NCBI RefSeq assembly: GCF_937967675.1 | Contig: NZ_CALBSN010000164.1 | Span: 1 to 28,844 of the forward strand | Direction of reading: 5' to 3' | DNA length: 28,844 bases | From: an uncultured Flavobacterium sp. | Lineage (GTDB): Bacteria; Bacteroidota; Bacteroidia; Flavobacteriales; Flavobacteriaceae | In this document: positions 7,359 to 15,835 of the stretch, one piece after another | Layout of the letters: every line of letters starts with the position of its first letter | How positions within the stretch are numbered: position 1 is the first letter of the stretch | Position numbers and translations under genes: made by a program | The notes under the pieces: model-generated | What the model saw: only the letters and a program-made list of their open reading frames with translations | Told to the model about the DNA's origin: nothing | The model's database searches: none

Positions 7359-8351
7359 ATGTCAAAAATTCAAGAAGAAATCAAAAAACGAATTCTCGTA
7401 CTCGATGGAGCTATGGGAACAATGTTGCAACGTTATAAATTCGAAGAAGAAGATTTTAGAGGCGAACGCTTCAAAGATTTTTCGCATCCTTTAAAAGGAA
7501 ACAACGATTTGCTTTCCATTACCCAACCCGAAGCTGTAAAATCTGTCCATCGAGCTTATTTTGAAGCCGGTGCTGATATTGTGGAAACCAATACTTTTTC
7601 AGGGACTACTATCGGAATGGCGGATTATCATATGGAAGATTTGGTGTATGAATTGAATTTTCAATCCGCAAAAATAGCTCGTGAAGTCGCGGATGAATTT
7701 TCTGATAAGCCGAGATTTGTAGCAGGTTCAATCGGCCCAACAAACCGAACAGCGTCAATGTCACCAGATGTAAATGACCCCGGATTTCGTGCCGTGAATT
7801 TTGACGATTTAAAAATTGCCTACAAACAACAAGTCGAAGCGTTAATCGATGGTGGTTGCGATTTACTTTTGGTAGAAACCATTTTTGATACGTTAAATGC
7901 GAAAGCTGCTTTGTTCGCGATTGAAGAAGTAAAAGAAGAACGCAATGTCGATATTCCAGTAATGGTTTCAGGAACAATTACCGATGCTTCTGGAAGAACG
8001 CTTTCGGGACAAACGGTGGAAGCATTTTTGATTTCGATTTCGCATATTCCATTGTTGAGTGTTGGGTTTAATTGCGCTTTAGGAGCAGATCAATTGAAAC
8101 CGTATTTGAAACGATTAGGAAATAATACCTCGTTAAATATTTCGGCACATCCCAATGCAGGTTTGCCAAATGCCTTCGGACAATACGACCAAACACCAGA
8201 GGAAATGCAGCAATTGATTCGTGAATATCTACAGGAAAATTTAGTGAATATCATCGGTGGATGTTGTGGAACAACGCCAGAACACATCAAATTAATAGCT
8301 GAGGTTGCAAAAGAATTCAAACCTAGAACACAACAATTGAAATCCGTTTAA
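7359..8351 (+). CDS. metH: Methionine synthase part 1: homocysteine S-methyltransferase module
   Basis: This is the homocysteine-binding half of B12-dependent methionine synthase as a separate 330-residue protein. It shows LDGAMGTMLQ near the N-terminus, ETIFDTLNAKAA in the barrel, and the zinc/homocysteine Cys ligands C239 (GFNCALGA), C302 and C303 (GGCCGTT). The in-frame TTG at 7344 lacks support, so ATG 7359 is chosen. The folate, B12 and reactivation modules are encoded 160 bp downstream. Such split MetH genes are known in Bacteroidota. An S-box riboswitch precedes it, so expression should fall when SAM is high. Confidence 0.95.
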   Translation: MSKIQEEIKKRILVLDGAMGTMLQRYKFEEEDFRGERFKDFSHPLKGNNDLLSITQPEAVKSVHRAYFEAGADIVETNTFSGTTIGMADYHMEDLVYELNFQSAKIAREVADEFSDKPRFVAGSIGPTNRTASMSPDVNDPGFRAVNFDDLKIAYKQQVEALIDGGCDLLLVETIFDTLNAKAALFAIEEVKEERNVDIPVMVSGTITDASGRTLSGQTVEAFLISISHIPLLSVGFNCALGADQLKPYLKRLGNNTSLNISAHPNAGLPNAFGQYDQTPEEMQQLIREYLQENLVNIIGGCCGTTPEHIKLIAEVAKEFKPRTQQLKSV

Positions 8352-8367
8352 TCGGTGAAATCCGTGG
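8341..8367 (+). repeat. 9-bp tandem repeat across the metH part 1 stop codon
   Basis: Three 9-nt units run head to tail: AATCCGTTT, AATCGGTGA and AATCCGTGG. The first supplies the last codons and most of the stop codon of metH part 1. Function unknown; it may belong with the small tandem repeats near other genes here. Confidence 0.6.
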
Positions 8368-8380
8368 CAAAAATAAAACA

Positions 8381-8521
8381 ATGAAAAACAATACCATAAA
8401 AATACAATTCGAAACATTTTTACAGTCGCAACGATGTTGGGTTTGCCAATATGTGAGCAACAGTAAATCCTTTTGGAAAGATGTTGCGAAACATTATAAA
8501 AGAATAAGTAATGAGTTATAA
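8381..8521 (+). CDS. Possible 46-residue small protein with CxxC between the metH halves
   Basis: An ATG-initiated frame of 46 codons fills most of the gap between the two metH genes. Its stop lies 11 nt inside metH part 2 in another frame, an arrangement that allows translational coupling. The peptide contains CWVC near residue 20 and a basic, aromatic C-terminal half (FWKDVAKHYKR), which looks more protein-like than a random frame. I do not recognise a family. It could instead be chance or a relic. Conservation of the frame in related genomes would decide. Confidence 0.4.
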   Translation: MKNNTIKIQFETFLQSQRCWVCQYVSNSKSFWKDVAKHYKRISNEL

Positions 8522-11186
8522 TTCCGATAAATATTTAAAATTATCAGGTTTAGAACCTTTGATTGTAACTCCAGAAACCAATTTTGTAAATGTTGGAGAA
8601 CGAACAAACGTAACTGGTTCTAGAAAATTTCTTCGTTTAATCAAAGAAGAAAAGTTCGATGAAGCCTTAGATATCGCGCGAGCTCAAGTGGAAGGTGGCG
8701 CGCAAATCATCGACGTCAATATGGATGAAGGAATGTTAGATGGCGTTTACGCAATGACTAAATTCCTTAATCTAATCGCAGCCGAACCCGACATTGCAAG
8801 AGTTCCTGTTATGATTGATTCCTCAAAATGGGAAATTATTGAAGCGGGTTTGAAAGTCATTCAAGGGAAAGGTGTGGTAAATTCAATTTCGTTAAAAGAA
8901 GGAGAAGCAACGTTTATTCATCATGCCAAATTAATTAAACGATACGGCGCTGCGGTAATTGTTATGGCTTTTGACGAAAATGGTCAAGCTGATACTTACG
9001 AAAGACGTATCGAAATTTGTAAAAGAAGTTACGATATTTTGGTTAACCAAGTTGGTTTTCCAGCAGAAGACATCATTTTTGATCCCAATATTTTTCCTGT
9101 GGCAACCGGAATGGAAGAGCATAAATTAAATGCTTTAGATTTCTTCCGTGCTACCAAGTGGATTCGCGAAAATCTACCTTATGCACATGTTTCGGGTGGC
9201 GTGAGTAACGTTTCTTTTTCTTTCCGTGGCAACGATAAAGTGCGTGAAGCCATGCATTCCGCATTCTTGTATCATGCCATTCAAAATGGAATGACAATGG
9301 GAATTGTAAATCCAGAAATGCTAGAGATTTATGATGAAATCGACCCAGTTTTGTTGGAACATGTGGAAGATGTTTTGCTAAACAGAAGAGAAGATGCTAC
9401 CGAACGTTTGTTAGAATTAGCAGAAAGTTTCAAAGGTGATACAAAGTCTAATGAGAAAGCTGTGGCCGAATGGCGAAACGGTTCGGCTCAAGAGCGATTA
9501 ACGCATTCCTTAGTAAAAGGAATTGACGAGTTTATCGAAATTGATGTGGAAGAAGCACGTCAGTTGGTTGAAAAACCTATCGAAGTTATCGAAAATCACC
9601 TGATGAACGGAATGAATGTGGTGGGTGATTTATTCGGAAGTGGAAAAATGTTCTTACCTCAAGTAGTGAAATCGGCTCGTGTGATGAAAAAAGCAGTGGC
9701 TTATCTGTTGCCTTATATTGAAGCATCAAAAGATGGCTCGACTTCATCGAGCGCTGGTAAGATTCTGATGGCAACTGTAAAAGGCGATGTTCATGATATT
9801 GGTAAAAATATTGTTTCAGTAGTTTTAGCTTGTAATAATTTCGAAATTATCGATTTAGGAGTGATGGTTCCACCTGAAAAAATCATAGAAACTGCGGTTA
9901 AAGAAAATGTAGATATTATAGGTTTGAGTGGTTTGATTACGCCTTCGTTGGACGAAATGGTGTATTTAGCCAAAGAAATGGATAAACTGAATATCAAAAT
10001 TCCAGTAATGATTGGTGGTGCGACAACTTCTCGTGCGCACACAGCAGTGAAAATTGCTCCAGAGTATAAGGAAACCGTGGTTCATGTGAACGATGCTTCT
10101 CGAGCGGTAACGGTTGCAACCCATTTATTGCAACCCGATACTAAAGTTACCTATGCAAAATCACTTCGTGAGGAATATGATTCACTTCGAGAAGGGTATT
10201 TGAATAGAAGTCGAGAGAAAAATTTCTTATCAATTGAAGAAGCGCGTAAAAATAAATTCAAAATCGATTGGGAAAATTACGAACCTATAAAACCAAATTT
10301 TATAGGAACAAAAACCATTGAAGTTGAACTTTCAGAATTAGTAGATTTTATCGATTGGACTCCGTTTTTTCAATCATGGGAATTGTATGGAAAATTTCCA
10401 GCGATTTTAACTGATGAAATTGTAGGCGAACAAGCGACTCATTTGTTTGAAGATGCACAAAAAATGCTTTCTCAAATTGTTTCAGAAAATTGGTTCACTG
10501 CAAAAGGAATTTTAGGAATTTTTCCTGCGAATGCAATAAATGATGATGATATTGAGCTTGTCACTTCGAGCGGAGTCGAGAAGTTTCTGAGTTTAAGACA
10601 ACAATCTCAAAAAACGGTTGGAGCTCCAAACATAGCTTTGGCAGATTTTATTGCACCGAAAGAAATTGGAAAACAAGATTACATCGGATGTTTTTGTGTT
10701 ACCACAGGTTTTGGAGTTGATGAAAAAGCTTTAGAATTTGAAAAGCAATTAGACGATTACAATTCAATTTTAGTAAAAGCTTTAGGAGACAGATTAGCAG
10801 AAGCTTTTGCGGAATATTTACACTTGAAAGTTCGTAAAGAAATTTGGGGTTATGCTTCAGATGAAGTTTTGTCAAACGATGAATTAATAAAAGAACAATA
10901 TCAAGGAATTCGTCCGGCGCCAGGTTATCCAGCTTGTCCTGACCATTTAGAAAAACCAACAATTTGGAAATTATTAAATGTAGAACAAGAAATAGGAGTG
11001 AAGTTAACCGAAAGTATGGCGATGTGGCCAGCAGCTTCGGTTTCGGGTTATTATTTTGCTAATCCAGAAAGTAAATATTTTGGTTTAGGAAAAATTAAAA
11101 AAGACCAATTAGAAGATTACGCCAAAAGAAGAAATATTAGTGTTGAACAAGCCGAAAAATGGCTCTCACCAAACTTAGCAGATTAA
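8511..11186 (+). CDS. metH: Methionine synthase part 2: folate, B12 and reactivation modules
   Basis: This 891-residue protein carries the rest of MetH. The pterin-binding barrel has VNVGERTNVTGS near residue 25. The helical B12 cap is at about 310-400. The B12-binding domain has DVHDIGK, with cobalt-ligand His at about 428, and SGLITPS. The reactivation domain runs from about 570 to the end, with RPAPGYPACPDH for SAM binding. With part 1 it transfers methyl from methyl-THF through cobalamin to homocysteine. Two short Ser/Gly-rich inserts (about 408-417 and 684-691) are encoded by palindromic DNA and look like in-frame repeat insertions. metF follows. Confidence 0.96.
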   Translation: MSYNSDKYLKLSGLEPLIVTPETNFVNVGERTNVTGSRKFLRLIKEEKFDEALDIARAQVEGGAQIIDVNMDEGMLDGVYAMTKFLNLIAAEPDIARVPVMIDSSKWEIIEAGLKVIQGKGVVNSISLKEGEATFIHHAKLIKRYGAAVIVMAFDENGQADTYERRIEICKRSYDILVNQVGFPAEDIIFDPNIFPVATGMEEHKLNALDFFRATKWIRENLPYAHVSGGVSNVSFSFRGNDKVREAMHSAFLYHAIQNGMTMGIVNPEMLEIYDEIDPVLLEHVEDVLLNRREDATERLLELAESFKGDTKSNEKAVAEWRNGSAQERLTHSLVKGIDEFIEIDVEEARQLVEKPIEVIENHLMNGMNVVGDLFGSGKMFLPQVVKSARVMKKAVAYLLPYIEASKDGSTSSSAGKILMATVKGDVHDIGKNIVSVVLACNNFEIIDLGVMVPPEKIIETAVKENVDIIGLSGLITPSLDEMVYLAKEMDKLNIKIPVMIGGATTSRAHTAVKIAPEYKETVVHVNDASRAVTVATHLLQPDTKVTYAKSLREEYDSLREGYLNRSREKNFLSIEEARKNKFKIDWENYEPIKPNFIGTKTIEVELSELVDFIDWTPFFQSWELYGKFPAILTDEIVGEQATHLFEDAQKMLSQIVSENWFTAKGILGIFPANAINDDDIELVTSSGVEKFLSLRQQSQKTVGAPNIALADFIAPKEIGKQDYIGCFCVTTGFGVDEKALEFEKQLDDYNSILVKALGDRLAEAFAEYLHLKVRKEIWGYASDEVLSNDELIKEQYQGIRPAPGYPACPDHLEKPTIWKLLNVEQEIGVKLTESMAMWPAASVSGYYFANPESKYFGLGKIKKDQLEDYAKRRNISVEQAEKWLSPNLAD
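9736..9752 (+). repeat. Palindrome inside metH part 2 (first in-frame insert)
   Basis: GCTCGA (9736-9741) and TCGAGC (9747-9752) form a perfect 6-bp stem around CTTCA. It encodes the Ser-rich stretch GSTSSSAG just before the B12-binding domain, a linker position that tolerates insertions. Confidence 0.6.
10559..10587 (+). repeat. REP-like palindrome inside metH part 2 (second in-frame insert)
   Basis: ACTTCGA pairs with TCGAGAAGT with a one-base bulge. From memory, words of this kind (GTCACTTCGAG...GTCGAGAAGT) recur in many Bacteroidota genomes. Here it is read in frame as VTSSGVEK (about residues 684-691) within the reactivation domain. Confidence 0.65.
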
Positions 11187-11190
11187 TGAA

Positions 11191-11259
11191 GTTTATAGTT
11201 TGTTGTTTATGGTTCAAAGTTAGAAACCACAAACAATAAACAATTAACCGCAAACATAA
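11191..11259 (+). repeat. Inverted heptad array before metF
   Basis: GTT occurs exactly every 7 nt at 11191, 11198, 11205, 11212 and 11219. AAC then occurs exactly every 7 nt at 11225, 11232, 11239, 11246 and 11253. The two halves fold: 11198-11214 pairs with 11225-11241 (16 of 17 positions counting one wobble) around a 10-nt loop. No U-run follows, so it is not a standard terminator. It ends 3 nt before the metF ATG. Confidence 0.85.
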
Positions 11260-11262
11260 AAT

Positions 11263-12219
11263 ATGAAAGTAACTGAACATATACAAAACGCCAACGGAAA
11301 ACCTTTGTTCTCCTTCGAGATTTTACCGCCGTTAAAAGGACAAAATATTCAATCGATTTTTGATAGTATTGATCCATTGATGGAATTCAATCCGCCATTT
11401 ATTGATGTAACGTATCATCGTGAGGAATATGAATTCAAGGAATTAGAAAACGGCTTGCTTCAAAAAAAAGTAGTAAAAAAACGTCCAGGAACCGTTGGTA
11501 TTTGTGCTGGAATTCAGAATAAATATCAAGTGGATGCCATTCCGCATATTTTATGTGGTGGTTTTACCAAAGAAGACACAGAGAATTTATTAATTGATTT
11601 AGATTTCTTAGGAATTGATAATGTTGTAGCGCTTCGTGGCGATGCAGTAAAAAGCGAAATTTATTTCAAGCCCGAAAAAGAAGGTCATGCCTATGCTTCA
11701 GAATTGGTAACGCAAATCAGTAATTTGAATAATGGAATTTATTTGGACGAAGATTTACAAAATTCTACTAAAACTGATTTTTGCATTGGAGTTGCAGGTT
11801 ATCCCGAAAAACACATGGAAGCGCCAAGTATGGATAGTGATATTCATTTTTTAAAACAAAAAATAAAAAATGGTGCCGATTATATCATTACCCAAATGTT
11901 TTTTGATAATCAAAAGTTTTTCGATTTTGTAGCCAAATGCAGAGCGGCTGGAATTACCGTTCCAATTATTCCAGGTTTGAAGCCAATTGCGACCAAAAAA
12001 CAACTGAATTTAATTCCACACCGTTTTAAAGTAGATTTACCAGATGATTTGATTATGGAAGTTGTTAAAGCTAAAGACAACGATGCTGTAAAACAAATTG
12101 GAATAGAATGGTGCACTGAACAAAGTAAAGGATTAGTCAAAGCCGGAATTCCAGTTTTACATTATTATTCTATGGGAAAAGCAGAGAATGTAAAGGCAAT
12201 TGCAAAAGAAATTTTTTAA
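11263..12219 (+). CDS. metF: Methylenetetrahydrofolate reductase
   Basis: This 318-residue cytosolic FAD enzyme reduces 5,10-methylene-THF to 5-methyl-THF, the methyl donor for the MetH pair encoded upstream. Family segments are present: FSFEILPP near residue 17, VALRGDA near 127, GYPEKH near 185, MFFDNQKFFDF near 212 and PGLKPI near 237. Length is slightly above the usual 290-300. It lies 76 bp after metH part 2 on the same strand and is probably cotranscribed from the riboswitch promoter, but the heptad hairpin just before its ATG may tune its translation. Confidence 0.96.
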   Translation: MKVTEHIQNANGKPLFSFEILPPLKGQNIQSIFDSIDPLMEFNPPFIDVTYHREEYEFKELENGLLQKKVVKKRPGTVGICAGIQNKYQVDAIPHILCGGFTKEDTENLLIDLDFLGIDNVVALRGDAVKSEIYFKPEKEGHAYASELVTQISNLNNGIYLDEDLQNSTKTDFCIGVAGYPEKHMEAPSMDSDIHFLKQKIKNGADYIITQMFFDNQKFFDFVAKCRAAGITVPIIPGLKPIATKKQLNLIPHRFKVDLPDDLIMEVVKAKDNDAVKQIGIEWCTEQSKGLVKAGIPVLHYYSMGKAENVKAIAKEIF

Positions 12220-12331
12220 TACAATTATCTAGTTTTTAACTCATTTATTAAATCACTAGTTTATTTTTCTAGTAAAAGCTTGTGGATATAATTTATTTTT
12301 CGTAACCTAATTACAAGAAAATTAAGTTATT

Positions 12332-12721
12332 ATGAAAAATTTAGTATTCACTTTCGTAATAGTACTCGTATCTCAAATGGGATTTGCGGGTGAGTTAGAC
12401 TCTATTTTAAGTTAAGCTAGAGCTTTAACTAATAATAAAGATTACACCGAAGCAATTTTAGTATATGAAAATTATATTAAAGTATCAAAAGGTGAAAACT
12501 TAAAAGAGGTATATATAGAATTAGCAAATTGTTATTTCTATTTAGGAAAAAAACAAGAAGCGGTAAATAATATTAAAACGGCTATAGTTAAACATGGTTT
12601 TACAGAAGAAGATTTTATTTATAATTCTGTACTAAATGAAAAATTATCATCTTACGCTCTTTCCGTTTTGTATGATGATTATTATAAGCTTAGAAATAAG
12701 TATTTGGCAACTTTAAATTAA
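12332..12721 (+). pseudogene. Short secreted TPR-like protein interrupted by a stop codon
   Basis: From ATG 12332 the frame encodes a signal peptide (hydrophobic core, about 20 residues) and then ELDSILS, and hits TAA at 12413-12415. After that single stop it stays open for 101 sense codons and reads like one protein: ARALTNNKDYTEAILVYENYIK and ELANCYFYLGKKQEAVNNI resemble tetratricopeptide helices. A CAA-to-TAA change would explain it (LSQARAL). It is probably a recent nonsense mutation, though a sequencing error is possible. The 112 bp before it, after metF, shows no gene or clear promoter. A strong terminator follows. Confidence 0.75.
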
Positions 12722-12736
12722 GTTTAGTCAATTGAT

Positions 12737-12776
12737 AAAAAAATCTCCTTACAAGATCTTGTAAGGAGATTTTTTT
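12737..12776. terminator. Perfect-palindrome bidirectional terminator
   Basis: This is a 40-nt perfect palindrome centred on AAGATCTT, with an A-run at one end and a T-run at the other. It serves both the interrupted ORF and the convergent gldA gene, whose stop codon it touches. Confidence 0.95.
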
Positions 12777-13677
12777 ATTTCTTCCCAGTTTTCTCTCTGA
12801 ATATCTGTTCAAGGTTTTTACTTTTCAATACAATTTGTAAGGTTCTTAATTGATGTTCTTGAGCAAAATCAAACAATGATGGACGCATATCCGTAGCTGA
12901 ATTAAAAGTTAATTCCCAAACTAAATCATGTGTGTTTTTTGCTGATTTTAAATTAGGTAGAGATGTAAAAATAGTTTCATTTACTTTTTTATCGAATTCT
13001 ACTTCAATAATTTGTTCTGCTTCTTCCTGAACAAGATTGTTTAATTTTTTATCGGTAACAATTTTACCTTTGTCAATAATGATAATTCTATCGCATATCG
13101 CTTCCACTTCTTGCATAATGTGCGTTGAAAGAAAAACGGTTTTATTTTTTCCAATGTTTTTTATCAAATCACGAATTTCTACCAATTGATTTGGGTCTAA
13201 ACCAGTCGTTGGTTCGTCTAAAATCATCACATCTGGATTGTGTAATAAAGCCGTTGCTAATCCAACACGTTGACGATATCCTTTTGATAATTCTCCTATT
13301 TTCTTATGACTTTCTGGTGTTAACCCTGTTAAAGCAATTACTTCGTCAATTCTAGATTTCGCAACTTTATGTAAATCGGCATTAAAAGCCAAATATTCTC
13401 TAACATATAAATCTAAATAGAGTGGATTATGTTCAGGTAAATACCCAACCGACTTCTGTACTTCTTTTTGTGCTGAAGTTACATCGTATTCGTTTACAAC
13501 TGCAGTTCCGCTATCTGCTGTTAAATAAGTGGTCAAAATTTTCATCAAAGTGGATTTTCCGGCGCCATTTGGACCTAAAAAACCTACAATTTCTCCCTTT
13601 TTTACAGAAAAGCTAACGTTATCTAACGCTTTTTGTAATCCGTAATTTTTTGAAATATTTTGAACTTCAATCGACAT
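12775..13677 (-). CDS. gldA: GldA, ABC transporter ATP-binding protein of gliding motility
   Basis: This 300-residue ATPase shows Walker A GPNGAGKST at residues 35-43, the signature LSKGYRQR (variant of LSGGQ), Walker B VMILDEPTTGLDP and a switch His in STHIM. The sequence around GYLPEHNPLYLDLYVREYLAFNAD closely resembles GldA of Flavobacterium as I remember it. GldA works with the membrane proteins GldF and GldG in flavobacterial gliding, but those partners are not encoded in this window. The C-terminal third is the divergent domain typical of the family. A good promoter precedes it. Confidence 0.9.
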   Translation of the reverse strand: MSIEVQNISKNYGLQKALDNVSFSVKKGEIVGFLGPNGAGKSTLMKILTTYLTADSGTAVVNEYDVTSAQKEVQKSVGYLPEHNPLYLDLYVREYLAFNADLHKVAKSRIDEVIALTGLTPESHKKIGELSKGYRQRVGLATALLHNPDVMILDEPTTGLDPNQLVEIRDLIKNIGKNKTVFLSTHIMQEVEAICDRIIIIDKGKIVTDKKLNNLVQEEAEQIIEVEFDKKVNETIFTSLPNLKSAKNTHDLVWELTFNSATDMRPSLFDFAQEHQLRTLQIVLKSKNLEQIFREKTGKK

Positions 13678-13693
13678 ATGATATAAATTTTAG

Positions 13694-13722
13694 CAAAAGT
13701 AACTTTTTTTAATTGAACTCAA
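13694..13722 (-). promoter_or_regulatory. gldA promoter
   Basis: On the minus strand TTG (13722-13720), an 18-nt spacer and TACTTTTG (13701-13694) match the Bacteroidota consensus. Transcription would start about 10-13 nt before the ATG, giving a very short leader. Confidence 0.75.
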
Positions 13723-13824
13723 ATTGATTTAAAAAAGTATTTACTGTTTGAAATTTCTTTAAAATTTTTCGCTTTTCAAGGCTGTTTTTAATTTAATTTT
13801 ATAATTCTTAAGCATAATTAATTG

Positions 13825-13832
13825 TAATTTTG
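13825..13832 (+). promoter_or_regulatory. Promoter -7 element of the DAHP synthase gene
   Basis: TAATTTTG is a perfect TAnnTTTG ending 16 nt before ATG 13849. No clear TTG at the usual distance upstream. The predicted leader is about 10 nt. Confidence 0.6.
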
Positions 13833-13848
13833 CACGCAATTGATTATT

Positions 13849-14931
13849 ATGGAAAATAAAAAAGAATTACGTACTTGGTTAGATGATTTTCAATTGAATC
13901 ACCCGCTTGTAATTGCAGGACCTTGTAGCGCAGAAACTGAAGAACAAGTTTTAAAAATAGCACATGAATTAAAGAATTCTGATGTTTCTATTTTTCGAGC
14001 GGGAATTTGGAAACCTCGTACACGGCCAGGTGGATTTGAAGGTGTGGGCGAAATCGGATTGAAATGGTTGCAAAAAGCAAAGGCAGAAACTGGTTTGTTA
14101 ATGGCAACGGAAGTTGCTACGGCAGCTCATGTAAAATTGGCATTGGAACACAATATTGATGTGCTGTGGATTGGTGCCAGAACTACCGTAAATCCTTTCG
14201 CAGTTCAAGAAATTGCAGATGCTTTACAAGGAACAGATAAAATTGTTTTATTAAAAAATCCAGTAAATCCCGATTTATCTTTGTGGATTGGCGGTTTAGA
14301 GCGTTTGTATAATGCGAATATCAAGAAATTAGGAGTAATTCACAGAGGATTTTCTACTTACGAGAAAACCAAATACCGCAATAATCCGGAGTGGCAAATT
14401 GCGATTGATTTGCAAAATCGTTTTCCTGATTTACCTTTGATTTGCGATCCTTCGCATATTACAGGAAAGCGCGATATGATTCAAGAAGTATCGCAACAAG
14501 CTTTAGATTTGAATTATGATGGATTAATTATCGAAACCCACATTGACCCAGATAACGCTTGGAGTGATGCTGCTCAACAAGTTACTCCAGCTACATTAAA
14601 ACAAATGTTTGTTGATTTACGTGTGAGAAAAGTCACAGATGATGAAAGCGAGTACAATCAAAAAATGGCAAAACTCCGCATGCAAATTGATGAATTTGAC
14701 GAAAAGCTGTTAGAAATTTTAGGGAACCGAATGAAAGTTGCTGATAAAATTGGTTTATTAAAGAAAGAGAAAAATGTTGCCATCTTACAAAATCAACGCT
14801 GGAACGAAATTCTTGGTAAAATGATTTTAGAAGGCCAAGAGAAAGGGCTTAGTAATGAATTTGTAATGTTATTATTTAAGGCTATTCACCAAGAAAGTAT
14901 TACACATCAAGAGAAAGTTATAAATAAGTAA
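13849..14931 (+). CDS. Bifunctional DAHP synthase / chorismate mutase type II
   Basis: This 360-residue fusion has an N-terminal 3-deoxy-7-phosphoheptulonate synthase domain (PLVIAGPCSAE near residue 20, RAGIWKPRTRPGGFEG near 50, RGFSTYEKTKYRN near 165, CDPSHITGKR near 200). Its C-terminal chorismate mutase helix bundle runs from about 270 (MAKLRMQIDEFDEKLLEILGNR). It would catalyse the first shikimate step and the branch to prephenate; the fusion may allow feedback control through the mutase domain. ATG 13849 is preferred over TTG 13840, which lies too close to the promoter. A degraded copy of its 3' end lies 1.1 kb downstream. Confidence 0.95.
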   Translation: MENKKELRTWLDDFQLNHPLVIAGPCSAETEEQVLKIAHELKNSDVSIFRAGIWKPRTRPGGFEGVGEIGLKWLQKAKAETGLLMATEVATAAHVKLALEHNIDVLWIGARTTVNPFAVQEIADALQGTDKIVLLKNPVNPDLSLWIGGLERLYNANIKKLGVIHRGFSTYEKTKYRNNPEWQIAIDLQNRFPDLPLICDPSHITGKRDMIQEVSQQALDLNYDGLIIETHIDPDNAWSDAAQQVTPATLKQMFVDLRVRKVTDDESEYNQKMAKLRMQIDEFDEKLLEILGNRMKVADKIGLLKKEKNVAILQNQRWNEILGKMILEGQEKGLSNEFVMLLFKAIHQESITHQEKVINK

Positions 14932-14984
14932 AAAAAAATTGTTAATTGTTTTTTTTTTGCTTTGTTGAAATTTAATATAATCTT

Positions 14985-15833
14985 ATGAAAAAAATAATTT
15001 TATTCTTAGTTATTACTTTGTGTTCACTAAGTCAGTCTTTTGGGCAGTTTAAAATGCCAAAAACGGAAGATTTTGAATTAGTTAATAAGTTGCCTATTGT
15101 TGTTTTGCTAAAGACAGAAAAAGATGAAAATGACATTCAATACAACAAATTTGTTAAAAAATATGTTGAAGAATTTTTTGGAGCTGAGAGGGTTCATGCT
15201 TTCTTAAATTTCAAAGAATTTAATAAGTTCATTAAAGATAAATCTAATAAAAACAAGTTTAGTTTTATTGGATATGAGTATGTTATTAATAGAAATCCTT
15301 CAAAAGGATTAACAATGGAAGGAATAGATTATGTTAATGTTCATCAAATATTTTTAGGTATTTGCGGTAAAAATTTTATGACTAACTATGGTTATTTATC
15401 TGCAATTGTCTATCCAGATGGTCAAAAAAATCTACTTAAGAAAAAGGAAAAATTCACGATAGATGAGAGTTTAATGAAATTTGCATTGACATATTTCAAA
15501 AATCAAATTAACGATGTGTTAAGTGGGGATGAAGCTTCATTTACTTATTCACTCTCCGATTTAAATAAAAACGCGTCAAACTTAAAAAATCTTACCCTTT
15601 TGGTGGATAAAAATATTGTTGATGAGAAGTTTTTAGAAGATTTAAAAAAGAATTATTCTTATAAATTTGAAATTGTTGATTCAGAGAGAATTAAAAAAGC
15701 AATTTTAGAGAACGAGAATGGTGTTGCCTTTTTTCACAACCATTTTCAACCAATGGCAAGCAGACAATTCGCGAATTTATTACATATTTATCAAGCAAGT
15801 GATTTAAGAGTTCTTTACTTTACCCGAAAATAA
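14985..15833 (+). CDS. Secreted hypothetical protein
   Basis: This 282-residue protein has a signal peptide of about 21 residues ending in GQ and is probably periplasmic or surface exposed. The mature part is Lys/Asn/Phe-rich and soluble, with a short strand-rich start (LPIVVLLKTEKDEND). It has no membrane segment or enzyme motif that I recognise. It sits 53 bp after the DAHP synthase gene, behind an A-run/T-run stretch that could be a weak terminator. A hairpin terminator follows 93 bp after its stop. It lies between the complete DAHP synthase 3' end and the relic copy of it. Function unknown. Confidence 0.8.
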   Translation: MKKIILFLVITLCSLSQSFGQFKMPKTEDFELVNKLPIVVLLKTEKDENDIQYNKFVKKYVEEFFGAERVHAFLNFKEFNKFIKDKSNKNKFSFIGYEYVINRNPSKGLTMEGIDYVNVHQIFLGICGKNFMTNYGYLSAIVYPDGQKNLLKKKEKFTIDESLMKFALTYFKNQINDVLSGDEASFTYSLSDLNKNASNLKNLTLLVDKNIVDEKFLEDLKKNYSYKFEIVDSERIKKAILENENGVAFFHNHFQPMASRQFANLLHIYQASDLRVLYFTRK

Positions 15834-15835
15834 TA

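Noticed and set aside
7609..7977. 122-codon frame antisense to metH part 1
   Set aside because: It is a shadow of a highly conserved coding frame; the translation is Leu/Arg/His-rich without protein-like pattern.
11191..11259. CRISPR-like or terminator interpretation of the array before metF
   Set aside because: Units are 7 nt without spacers, so it is not CRISPR. The hairpin has no U-run, so it is not a standard terminator.
14932..14960. A-run, TTGTTAATTG and T-run after the DAHP synthase gene as a terminator
   Set aside because: The stem would be almost only A-T pairs with no GC core; too weak to list.
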